Shown piece by piece: positions 1 through 9,240 of a DNA stretch of 42,104 bases. The translations under genes were made by a program, and so were the position numbers. Position 1 is the stretch's first letter; each line of letters starts with the position of its first letter. This DNA is from a bacterium (GTDB taxonomy: Bacteria; Patescibacteriota; Dojkabacteria; JAKAPS01). The DNA is taken from assembly GCA_021806925.1 (NCBI GenBank), contig JAKAPS010000008.1, positions 1 through 42,104 on the forward strand, read 5' to 3'. The notes beneath the pieces are model-generated. The model made no database searches. It saw only the letters and a list, made by a program, of their open reading frames with translations, and was not told the DNA's origin.

Positions 1-2
1 CA

Positions 3-188
3 GAAGAGCAAAAAGCACAAAACAAGATTGTTTCCTCTATTCGTATTGGAGTAGAACATGCTATTGGAGGAATCAAAAGAAATCACATTGTTCATGATTT
101 GTTTAGAAATCATAAGGATAGTTTTATAGATCAGGTTATGCTTGTTTCGGCTGGACTCCATAATCTCAGAATTGACTCTCGAACTTAA
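3..188 (+). mobile_element. C-terminal fragment of an IS5-like / DDE_Tnp_4 transposase, cut by the window edge
   Basis: Frame 3 reads EEQKAQNKIVSSIRIGVEHAIGGIKRNHIVHDLFRNHKDSFIDQVMLVSAGLHNLRIDSRT*, typical of the VEHxIGxIKR...LHNLR transposase C-terminus. Confidence 0.75.
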
Positions 189-266
189 CTCCTTTCCTCT
201 TTTGGATAACTCTTACCTTCTTTTTCCCCTTATTCCCGATAATCTCTAATATTTCCCTATTTTCCA

Positions 267-1184
267 CTATATCAATATACTTCCAATAACAACAAGAACA
301 AGTGCAATTACCTTCTCTTTCAATTTTTCCCTTTCCTTAAAGACAACAATAGCAAGGAGTCCAGCAATGATTGTTGATAATGAAGATAGTGCAATTATTG
401 TACTTCTATTAGTTGGTGTAAATGCTAAGAGATTTACTAAATATGATAGTGTTAAAAATAGAGGATTTAATAATATGTGAACTTTAAGTGTTGAAAATAT
501 TTCCTTAACCCCACTGTATATAGAGTTCCTAAGAATACCTGCTAAAACAGCAAATTGAACAAATGATACAAAAAGAGTATACATAATTGGACTGAATTGA
601 CTAATGTTTCTACTATCAATTGAAATTGATATTCCAAGTGATAAACTGCTTGCTAATGCAAATATTAGCTCTTTTGATAGTCTTATCCTAAAATTCCTAA
701 AATCAAATGTGATTAAAACAATACTGATTATAATTAGAAAGAATCCAAGCAACAATTTTGATGTAATAATATAGTTAAAAAATATCCATCCAATAATCAT
801 TGTAAATATAGAGCTAATTGATAGAATAGTTACGATTGCTGATATATTGTTTTTTGAAGTTAAAGCATTAATTCTAAAGAAATTCACGCATATATATGAT
901 ACTGCTGATACTGTAAGTAAAATAAGTGTATATGGATTTAACGAGTATGTAAGAATACTCTTCACATGAAATAGGCTATAGTCAAAGATTAAAAACGTTG
1001 CCGTATATATTAGCATTAATATGTTTGAAACTAGTAAATATACATAATAGTTTTTAATCGATTTAGATATATATGATGAATGTAATAGGTATACAGCAAA
1101 TAGAACATCGGAGATTAGTATCAATAATATATCCATACTTGAGGAGTATAACACTAATACTATATATGTTCTAAATATATACAA
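267..1184 (-). CDS. EamA/DMT-like multi-pass membrane transporter
   Basis: 305-aa ORF, about 10 hydrophobic helices, C-terminal LxTIIAGLLAIVVFKEREK...VIALVLVVIGSILI typical of EamA. Confidence 0.6.
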   Translation of the reverse strand: MYIFRTYIVLVLYSSSMDILLILISDVLFAVYLLHSSYISKSIKNYYVYLLVSNILMLIYTATFLIFDYSLFHVKSILTYSLNPYTLILLTVSAVSYICVNFFRINALTSKNNISAIVTILSISSIFTMIIGWIFFNYIITSKLLLGFFLIIISIVLITFDFRNFRIRLSKELIFALASSLSLGISISIDSRNISQFSPIMYTLFVSFVQFAVLAGILRNSIYSGVKEIFSTLKVHILLNPLFLTLSYLVNLLAFTPTNRSTIIALSSLSTIIAGLLAIVVFKEREKLKEKVIALVLVVIGSILI

Positions 1185-1208
1185 TCAAAGACAGCTAGAA
1201 AAATACAA

Positions 1209-1649
1209 TTATTTAGGATGTACAATATCATATGAGAATACCGATTCTTCTCCTCTTTGATTCTTTGAAAAATCACCTTTTAATGAAGCAGCAAGATCTA
1301 TAATGCTACGAACTAAATGTTTAATTTTACTATTCCTTAAAGTTAATTTATAAAATGGGTCATTTTTATTTTCAAGGTTAGAATTTGGCTGTACAACAGC
1401 CTTAATTCCCCCGAGATAATCGGGAACTCCTCTTCTGTGAAATAGCTTAGAAAGATAATTTGTGTTTTTTCTTATATAAATTATATAAAGATTGTTTGAT
1501 ATGGCATCTAAATACGATATGGTTGTTTTTTCTTCATTTGTAACTTCAATACCAACAACACATCCATCTGGCAGTTTAAAAACACTAGTATCACCTTCTA
1601 CTACATAAACCTTCTTATCAGACACACGACTTAAGCTATTCTCACTCAT
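1209..1649 (-). CDS. hypothetical protein
   Basis: 146-aa ORF with no recognised motif. Confidence 0.5.
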   Translation of the reverse strand: MSENSLSRVSDKKVYVVEGDTSVFKLPDGCVVGIEVTNEEKTTISYLDAISNNLYIIYIRKNTNYLSKLFHRRGVPDYLGGIKAVVQPNSNLENKNDPFYKLTLRNSKIKHLVRSIIDLAASLKGDFSKNQRGEESVFSYDIVHPK

Positions 1650-1793
1650 ACAGGCTATTTTACTCTCTCTCTCTTAGAAAGTCAATGTTCATCAAAAGCT
1701 CATAATAGAGTACTTGTTGTTATTACCTAATGTCTTTTTTAGATAAAAACAATTCAACAAGTAAAGGTCTATGGTAATTGGCAAAATAGGGTC

Positions 1794-2240
1794 TCAATTT
1801 ACTTTGATAAATCCATCTCTAATTTGTAGCCATATGTATATAAGAGATACATCAACTAAGAATAATAATATATTAACCGTTATTAGACTTGATAGAGTCA
1901 AGCATAGTATACCTAAAAATGAGTATCTCCATCCGCTTAATTTCAATAATCTTAATGTAGTATTAGAGTAAAGTAATATTACAGATCCTATGACCTCAAG
2001 CAGTGAAAAAATATTTCTAAAGAGTGCTGTAAACAAAATATACTGAGTTACATAACCAAATACTCCGGTTAAATTCAATGAGGTTAATCCCGCAAATAGT
2101 GACACAGCCCCAAGTAATAAAGAAATTATTCCAGAATACTTTACACACGTATCAATAGTTGTTTTCTGAAATTTAGGTAATGGTGACATGACATCATTTA
2201 GTATATCAGCTATTTTATCTATAAACTGCTCCATAAGCAA
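1794..2240 (-). CDS. small multi-pass membrane protein
   Basis: 148-aa ORF with four hydrophobic segments; longer than the antisense ORF 1771..1971. Confidence 0.55.
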   Translation of the reverse strand: MLMEQFIDKIADILNDVMSPLPKFQKTTIDTCVKYSGIISLLLGAVSLFAGLTSLNLTGVFGYVTQYILFTALFRNIFSLLEVIGSVILLYSNTTLRLLKLSGWRYSFLGILCLTLSSLITVNILLFLVDVSLIYIWLQIRDGFIKVN

Positions 2241-2283
2241 ATGTATTATACCTTTTGTAAATTAATATTACAAAATACTTAAA

Positions 2284-2358
2284 TGGACAATACAGGACTC
2301 GAACCTGTGACCTCTCCAATGTGAATGGAATGCTCTAACCATGCTGAGCTAATTGTCC
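2284..2358 (-). tRNA. tRNA-Val(CAC)
   Basis: Reverse complement GGACAAT-TA-GCTC..GAGC-A-TTCCA-TTCACAT-TGGAG-AGGTC-ACAGG-TTCGAGT-CCTGT-ATTGTCC-A folds as a cloverleaf; anticodon CAC. Confidence 0.9.
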
Positions 2359-2433
2359 AATATCTTTTTAATTATATACTATATATGTGATTATTTGAAT
2401 AATATAACTAGTATATTCTACAATCATATAGAT

Positions 2434-3057
2434 ATGTATAGTTGTAAGAATGTAATTATGGGGAGGTATATAGAAGCCTCGCACATTATTTTATATACAG
2501 ATATACAAAAGAATGAAAATATATTTGTATTACTTCCTATGTATCTTCTTTTAGAAAGTAGAAAAAAAACATCAATATGTATCGACAAGGAAGATGTATT
2601 TACACAAACTGAATTAATAGATATTTTAAAAAAATTCAATATAGGTGTAAATATAGACTATACTGATAGATTTGATAAAGATAACTCTTTAATCATTTAC
2701 ATAACTGATAAATCAAATATTGATATTGAAAAAATTCCAAAAAATAATACACTTGTAATACAAAATCATGATATAAATGAAACACGTGAATATTTATATA
2801 TAGCAAACCAACAAGGTCAATCAATTTATGAATTTTTATCGGATATATTCATATTTAATGATAATAGCAACAATCTATTTTCATTACAGTTAAGTAGCAA
2901 TATTTCAACACTTCTTCTAACTGGAATTCTTCTGTCAACAAATTATCTAAAGGATACATATAACTCGAGAACATATTTAACAATATCAAGATTAATTAGT
3001 GAAGGAACTGGAAACATGAAAGATGCTCAAGCTTTCTATGAAAAATATAGAAAATAG
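2434..3057 (+). CDS. hypothetical protein, DHH-phosphoesterase-like with degenerate motifs
   Basis: ORF called from 2353 overlaps the tRNA; a later Met near 2434 is more plausible. C-terminal LLTGILLSTNYLKDTYNSRTYLTISRLISEGTG resembles the DHH-family LLTGIxxDTxxF...T region. Confidence 0.45.
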   Translation: MYSCKNVIMGRYIEASHIILYTDIQKNENIFVLLPMYLLLESRKKTSICIDKEDVFTQTELIDILKKFNIGVNIDYTDRFDKDNSLIIYITDKSNIDIEKIPKNNTLVIQNHDINETREYLYIANQQGQSIYEFLSDIFIFNDNSNNLFSLQLSSNISTLLLTGILLSTNYLKDTYNSRTYLTISRLISEGTGNMKDAQAFYEKYRK

Positions 3058-3064
3058 GAGTATA

Positions 3065-4093
3065 TTACTTGACTCCTAATGCTTCAATATATTCAATTGA
3101 ACTATGCCAATTCCATGCTGACTGTATAATTTGTTTTAAGGAAGCTGTTGGACGCCAGTTTAATACTTCCATTGCTTTTGTATTATCCGCTACAAGTTTG
3201 TCAGGATCACCTGGTCTCCTATCAACTGTTTCATAATTCAAAGTTTTACCAGTTACATCTTCACATGTCTTTATAATTTCTAAATTACTATATCCAGATT
3301 TTGTTCCTAAATTAATAGGAATAGAAAAATCATTTTTTTCATTTGATTCAAGAACTTCAATAGCTTTAACATGAGCAAGTGCTAAATCACATACATATAT
3401 ATAATCTCTTACACACGTACCATCTTTCGTATTATAGTCATTACCAAATAACTTAAACCCGTTTTTTATTCCAAGGATGTTAAGTAATATATTTGGTATT
3501 AAATGAGACTCACTCCTATGTGCCTCACCTATCTTAATAATCTCGCTTGCACCTGCTACATTAAAATACCTCAATCTGATGGATCTGATACCATATGCCC
3601 TGGAAGCATCTTCAAGGATTCTTTCAACCATGTATTTTGCTTTACCATATGTATTTATTGGATTTATTATTGTATCTTCTGAAATAACTGAAACATTCGG
3701 TATTCCATACACACCTGCTGTAGATGAGAAAACAATATTCTTGACATTGTATTTATTAGCTAACTCAACTAAATTTATACTACCACTAACTATGTTCTTA
3801 TAGTATTTAATAGGGTTTATCATTGATTCACCTACTTCAAGACAACCGGCAAAATGAACTATACCATCAAATCCATATTGTTTAAATACTTCATCAAGAT
3901 CTTCCATATTAATAATATCGCCGTTAATAACAGTCAACTCTTTTTTGAAATATTCATTAATTAGTTTCAATGACTTATCAGTCGAATTTGAGAAATTATC
4001 AAATACTATTGGATTGTATCCTTTTTTTATCAACTCAATAATCGTATGAGAGCCTATGTATCCTGCTCCTCCTGTAACTAGAATGTTTTTCAT
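3065..4093 (-). CDS. galE: UDP-glucose 4-epimerase
   Basis: 342 aa; GGAGYIGSHT NAD-binding motif, YGKAK (YxxxK), GDGTCVRDYIYVCDLA, RRPGDPDKLVAD. Confidence 0.95.
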   Translation of the reverse strand: MKNILVTGGAGYIGSHTIIELIKKGYNPIVFDNFSNSTDKSLKLINEYFKKELTVINGDIINMEDLDEVFKQYGFDGIVHFAGCLEVGESMINPIKYYKNIVSGSINLVELANKYNVKNIVFSSTAGVYGIPNVSVISEDTIINPINTYGKAKYMVERILEDASRAYGIRSIRLRYFNVAGASEIIKIGEAHRSESHLIPNILLNILGIKNGFKLFGNDYNTKDGTCVRDYIYVCDLALAHVKAIEVLESNEKNDFSIPINLGTKSGYSNLEIIKTCEDVTGKTLNYETVDRRPGDPDKLVADNTKAMEVLNWRPTASLKQIIQSAWNWHSSIEYIEALGVK

Positions 4094-4236
4094 ATTAATT
4101 GTACTTTCTTTAATACAAATCCTACATCAAAACATTTTTTAAATCAATAAACTATCGAGATAAAAAAATAAGAAAAAAAATAAATAGATAAAAATAATAT
4201 AAAGCAAAAGATATAACACAAGAATAAAAATATGTT

Positions 4237-5886
4237 TTATCTGTCAATTAAAGAAATCAATTTCTTCAATTGCTCATTAGGAGTGAAATACTTATTTATA
4301 TATTCTGTTGCTGTTTTTATTGTTCCATTTGAATAGACATCTACAATTTCCATGAAGCTTTCATCAAGATAATCTAAAAATTCATTTATATTATCCTCTT
4401 TTCCAACATCTATAAAATATTTTCCATTTATATTTTTTACAATTCCGAATGATAGGAATCCGTTAAATGCCAGAATTGCGTAATTAACATATGGTAATAC
4501 AGATGTCTCCCCTATCTGATGAAGTTTCTTTAAAGAGTATCCAATCTCATATAGAATAACAGTTCTAATATCATCAATTGAATAGCTTCCTCTTAATGAA
4601 GTTAAAATTGCTAAATTTGCTTTATTCTCTTCAAGGCTGGAATATATTGTCGGAGAAATCATGCCAGATACGTCATGTGCAACGAGTAAATTATGCGATA
4701 TCTCATGTCCTCCAACTGCAACTATGGCTGCTGTTTTAAATAACGATCCATCGTCTACAATATTTTTATAATTAAGTGAAATGTTATCATTATCAAATAA
4801 TTCCAATAGAGACTTCTCTTCACCATGCCATCTTTCAAATGCTGTATCAAAGAATATCATAACTCTGATACCAGTTTCTATTCTTACTTCTCTAAAGTTT
4901 GGACAATTTTGACCAAAGGGGTTCAAAGTCATAGAACTTCCTGATTTATACAATACAAGGTAAACATTTGCTTTACTCTTTTCCATTAACGGAATTGAAA
5001 GCTTATATTTTTCATTATTCTTTAGTTTCTTGTTAAAACTTTTAAATAGTATTTTTCTAGTTTCTTCAATCCTATTCTTTATATCTTCATTATCCTCATC
5101 CACTATACAAAACTTCAACTCTGGAGATACCATAAATCTATTAATATCCTCATACGTTTCCATTCCGTGAATTGGAAGCAATCTTGATTCTGTCTGCACC
5201 CAATATTTATCCATTGATTTAGCATACTCAATTGATTTTATAGGATCAGTACTCTTGAAGAATAATATACTAAAACGAATATATTCAATAAAATTTGATT
5301 CATAATTGTTCTTCTCTAGTTGAGAAAGAATTTGAGATAGCATTTTTACTATATCTTTGGTTATACTTGGAAATAGTTCATTCCATGTTCTTTCAACAAA
5401 TACACCTTTCTTATACTCTGGAATTGAGAATACATATTCATCAGTAATGAGGTTATTTTTTTTTCTGAATGACAACATGTCATTTATATCATTCTCAGGA
5501 TCATTGCTGTAACTCTTTATTGAAGAATAAAATTCATCGACCTTCTTTCTCCATTCAATATATAGAGTGTTTATTTGCATGCTTATAGGTATAAATCCAG
5601 CAAAGATTACATTCTCTGCGTGACTAAATTTATATCTCTTAGAAATCAAGTTGATATTTGATAAGACATAGCATATGAAGGTATTTTCCTTTTCACATAC
5701 AATTTCTGATAAAAATTCATTTTCTAGATCTTTAGGTATTCCAGTTAGATTATTACCAATCAATGCTTGTCTCATAACCTCGACTGAGACTTCCTTATGT
5801 TTATTTGAGAACTCAATAATAGAAGTACTCATATCATTGATAATACTAGAGTTAATGTCTTTTAATAATTCATGAATGCTATTCAT
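4237..5886 (-). CDS. HExxH zinc metallopeptidase-like protein
   Basis: 549 aa; VGGHEISHNLLVAHDV with downstream EENKAN (HExxH...E), resembling the M49-type layout. Confidence 0.55.
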   Translation of the reverse strand: MNSIHELLKDINSSIINDMSTSIIEFSNKHKEVSVEVMRQALIGNNLTGIPKDLENEFLSEIVCEKENTFICYVLSNINLISKRYKFSHAENVIFAGFIPISMQINTLYIEWRKKVDEFYSSIKSYSNDPENDINDMLSFRKKNNLITDEYVFSIPEYKKGVFVERTWNELFPSITKDIVKMLSQILSQLEKNNYESNFIEYIRFSILFFKSTDPIKSIEYAKSMDKYWVQTESRLLPIHGMETYEDINRFMVSPELKFCIVDEDNEDIKNRIEETRKILFKSFNKKLKNNEKYKLSIPLMEKSKANVYLVLYKSGSSMTLNPFGQNCPNFREVRIETGIRVMIFFDTAFERWHGEEKSLLELFDNDNISLNYKNIVDDGSLFKTAAIVAVGGHEISHNLLVAHDVSGMISPTIYSSLEENKANLAILTSLRGSYSIDDIRTVILYEIGYSLKKLHQIGETSVLPYVNYAILAFNGFLSFGIVKNINGKYFIDVGKEDNINEFLDYLDESFMEIVDVYSNGTIKTATEYINKYFTPNEQLKKLISLIDR

Positions 5887-7205
5887 TTTGAGAAAAATAT
5901 TCTACTAAATTCTAATGATTTTTTAATCTGCTCAATTGAAAAATTTTCATTTGCAGCATGCATTTTACAATCTTCATTAGCTAATGGAATTAATACATTT
6001 GGTATTCTCAATATATCACTGAAAAATGTAACAATTGGTAATCCGCCACCACAGTATTTATATATTGGTTTATTTCCAAACGCCTGTTCAAGTGAACTAT
6101 ATGCTCTCTCAACCCATTTGTTCTTTATATCAACTTTTATTCCGTTATAGGGATTTGTTGTTATAAGTTCATACTTAACATATTTTGGTATTTCTTTATC
6201 CAAAAACTTTTTGAAAAGTTTAATTATTTTATCAGGTTCCTGATTCAATACAAGTCTAAAATTAATTTTTGCAACAGCACTTCCAGATATACTGTTTCTA
6301 AAACCGATTCCAGTATACCCGCTATTAATACCAGTGACATGTACTGTAGGCTTCAATGAAACTGCTGTGTAATAATCAATACCTTCTTCAAGCAGTAGTC
6401 CACCATCAAATGTTCCAGTTAAATTCATATATTCTTCAATAGAAAATGGAATACTTCTGTTATTTTTAAGAATATTCTCTTCAATTTCCTCTACATCATC
6501 ATAGAACCCTTCAATATTAACCTTGTATGTTTTACTATCATACAATTTTGATAATATTATTGATAACTCATGTATTGCGTTTGGTACAGCACCTCCAAAT
6601 ATTCCAGAATGCATATCTGTAGAAGATGTTGTTATCTTTAACTCAGCATTAAAGCCGCCTCTGAATCCTACCTCAATTGTAGGAAGATTTGATACTATTT
6701 CCCCATCAGAAATCATTACAAAATCAGATTTCAATAACTCTTTATTATGCTTTATGAATGATTCAATTTTCGGAGAGCCAGTTTCTTCATTCCCTTCAAT
6801 CATAAATTTCACATTAAATTTAAGTTTCTTTTCTTTTATTAACTTAAATATGTTCACAATATGAATAAGGTTCTGCCCTTTATTGTCAATTGCACCTCTA
6901 CAATAGAATCTACCTTCAAATTCTGTTGCTGAAAATGGATCAAACATCCAACCGTCTGATTTATCAGCTGGTTGTACATCATAATGACCATATATTAGAC
7001 ATGTTTCTACCTTAGGATCAACTTCATAATACGCTACTATGATCGGATTATCATATCCAGTCACAATATCAACACGAAAATCATGTTTTAAAAATAGATC
7101 TTTCAGGAATTCTACTGTTTCATCAATTCCATTTTGGAAAGAAGAATCAGTCGATATACTCTTCCCTTTTATATATGGTTTTATTAATTTCCTATATTCA
7201 TTCAT
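5883..7205 (-). CDS. M20-family metallopeptidase (dipeptidase/deacylase)
   Basis: 440 aa; YGHYDVQPAD, GAIDNKGQ, EGNEETGSP motifs; overlaps the downstream gene by 4 bp. Confidence 0.9.
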   Translation of the reverse strand: MNEYRKLIKPYIKGKSISTDSSFQNGIDETVEFLKDLFLKHDFRVDIVTGYDNPIIVAYYEVDPKVETCLIYGHYDVQPADKSDGWMFDPFSATEFEGRFYCRGAIDNKGQNLIHIVNIFKLIKEKKLKFNVKFMIEGNEETGSPKIESFIKHNKELLKSDFVMISDGEIVSNLPTIEVGFRGGFNAELKITTSSTDMHSGIFGGAVPNAIHELSIILSKLYDSKTYKVNIEGFYDDVEEIEENILKNNRSIPFSIEEYMNLTGTFDGGLLLEEGIDYYTAVSLKPTVHVTGINSGYTGIGFRNSISGSAVAKINFRLVLNQEPDKIIKLFKKFLDKEIPKYVKYELITTNPYNGIKVDIKNKWVERAYSSLEQAFGNKPIYKYCGGGLPIVTFFSDILRIPNVLIPLANEDCKMHAANENFSIEQIKKSLEFSRIFFSK

Positions 7206-7286
7206 GACTCTATCTAATTATTTCATTAATTATACACAAAAAGGAAATATATTGATATATAACTAGCACATAAATAATTATTTATT

Positions 7287-9185
7287 TTACATATACCCTT
7301 TAGCTTGAGTCTCAAACATTCTCTTGTACATTCCATCATCTATGTTCATAAGCTCCTCATGTGTCCCCTCCTCTTTTACACGACCATTATCTATCACTAT
7401 TATTTTATTAGCTGTTCTTACTGTTGAAAATCTATGTGATATTATCAGTACACTCGATTTTCCTTTAAACTCTTCTTCTATCTTTCTAAATAACAGCTCC
7501 TCATTTAATGCATCTATTGCACTAGTAGGCTCATCTAATACTAGAAGCTTCGGTTTCTTGTACATTACCCTTCCTATTGCTACCTTCTGCCACTCTCCTC
7601 CTGATAGATCAACTCCTCCTGAAAATTGCGAACTTAACATAGTTTCCACTCCATTCGGTAATTTGTCTTTCACTATACTACTTAACCCTGTATTATCCAA
7701 AATTGATTTTACTAGTTCCTCTGACTTCTCTTCATCTTTATTCTCAATATCTCCCAATTTTATATTCTCCTTTATATTTAACCAATATGTCCCAAACTCC
7801 TGCATTAATATTCCTACTAACTTATAATATGATTCTAAATTTATATCCTTTATATCAACTCCATTTACTAGTATACTTCCTTTATCCGGATCAAATATCC
7901 TTAATAACAATCTAACTATAGTTGTCTTTCCTGCTCCATTCACTCCTACTATAGATACACTCTTTCCGCTTTCTATTTTAAAACTTACCCCTTTTAATAC
8001 ATATTTTCCATTTTTTGTTCCTTTTACACTTGGATATTTAAACCATACATTCTGAAACTCTATTGATATACCTTCGTTTGTTCTTTCTACAAGTGTGCTT
8101 CCTTCCTTAGATTTTATTTCATTCCTACTATTCATAAAATCATAAAAATCTTTTACAAATGGTAAATCAGACGATATCTCTCCATATGTATTAAAAATAT
8201 ATGAAAAATCACCCTGTATTGAACCAATATTAGATATCAAATATGTGAAATTTCCAACTTGCAATGTTTTTCTAAACAATACAAGAAATAGAATATATGA
8301 ATAAATCGATAATGTTATCACATTATTTAAAGTACCAATTATTAAGTCGCCTTTTAATTTATTTCTTATTGCCTTTAATTGCTCATTGAAGAAATTACCG
8401 AAGAACTTGTTGTATACATCAAGGAAATAATTCGATGTATTGTTTATTTTCATCTCAACTTTGATATTATTATTCATAAATACATGTTTTGCTTGAGTAA
8501 TATTCTTCTTATCGTCGCTATTTGTATCCCATAGCGACCATATTTTGTTACCATATATTCTTGCATTAACATAATCAAAAACAGATGGAATTATTATAAG
8601 GATAATTAAATATGGTGATATAGTAAACATTAAAGATATATTGACAAATATGCCTATGATAGCATTAAATATACCTAATAGATCAAAACCGTTCTTATTG
8701 AATATATACCCATGGGTAGAGTAGATCTTCTCCATCTTCGTCATTTCATCTGGATTCTCCCAGAGCGACAGATCGACATCAGATATCTTTCTAAGAAGTA
8801 TATTATCAATGTATTTACGTATATTTATACTTAATATATTTATTGATGTATTGTATATACTCCCTAAGACTGAATTTATAAAGGTTAAAATCGCATAAAC
8901 TATTGCCCATACAAGCAAATGAGAAGAATATATTGTTGCTTTAGATGTTGTTACTTCTATAATAATATTGATTAAAATATTCATTAGTATATACATCTGA
9001 ACTGCTCCGCTGACTACTTGGTAAATAGAAACACATTCAGTAATTATGAATTCTTTCTTAGATGATAAGTAAATCAATTTCAGTATATACATATCCAATT
9101 TGAACTCATCAAAAATTACCTTTAATTTTGTTCTTATTTTTTCTATTTTCTTCATTTTAAAAATATCTATATACAAAAATAACAA
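7287..9185 (-). CDS. ABC exporter, fused permease and ATPase
   Basis: 632 aa; N-terminal TM domain, Walker A GVNGAGKTT, signature LSGGEWQK, Walker B LLVLDEPTSAID. Confidence 0.93.
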   Translation of the reverse strand: MLFLYIDIFKMKKIEKIRTKLKVIFDEFKLDMYILKLIYLSSKKEFIITECVSIYQVVSGAVQMYILMNILINIIIEVTTSKATIYSSHLLVWAIVYAILTFINSVLGSIYNTSINILSINIRKYIDNILLRKISDVDLSLWENPDEMTKMEKIYSTHGYIFNKNGFDLLGIFNAIIGIFVNISLMFTISPYLIILIIIPSVFDYVNARIYGNKIWSLWDTNSDDKKNITQAKHVFMNNNIKVEMKINNTSNYFLDVYNKFFGNFFNEQLKAIRNKLKGDLIIGTLNNVITLSIYSYILFLVLFRKTLQVGNFTYLISNIGSIQGDFSYIFNTYGEISSDLPFVKDFYDFMNSRNEIKSKEGSTLVERTNEGISIEFQNVWFKYPSVKGTKNGKYVLKGVSFKIESGKSVSIVGVNGAGKTTIVRLLLRIFDPDKGSILVNGVDIKDINLESYYKLVGILMQEFGTYWLNIKENIKLGDIENKDEEKSEELVKSILDNTGLSSIVKDKLPNGVETMLSSQFSGGVDLSGGEWQKVAIGRVMYKKPKLLVLDEPTSAIDALNEELLFRKIEEEFKGKSSVLIISHRFSTVRTANKIIVIDNGRVKEEGTHEELMNIDDGMYKRMFETQAKGYM

Positions 9186-9240
9186 TTATATAAATTGAAT
9201 ACTCAATTTAATATATATGTATATTTTGAATAAACTGTTT

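Noticed and set aside
7324-7915. ORFs on the + strand opposite the ABC exporter NBD (also 9278..9787)
   Set aside because: Antisense to a conserved ATPase; their mutual similarity just mirrors the duplicated NBD.
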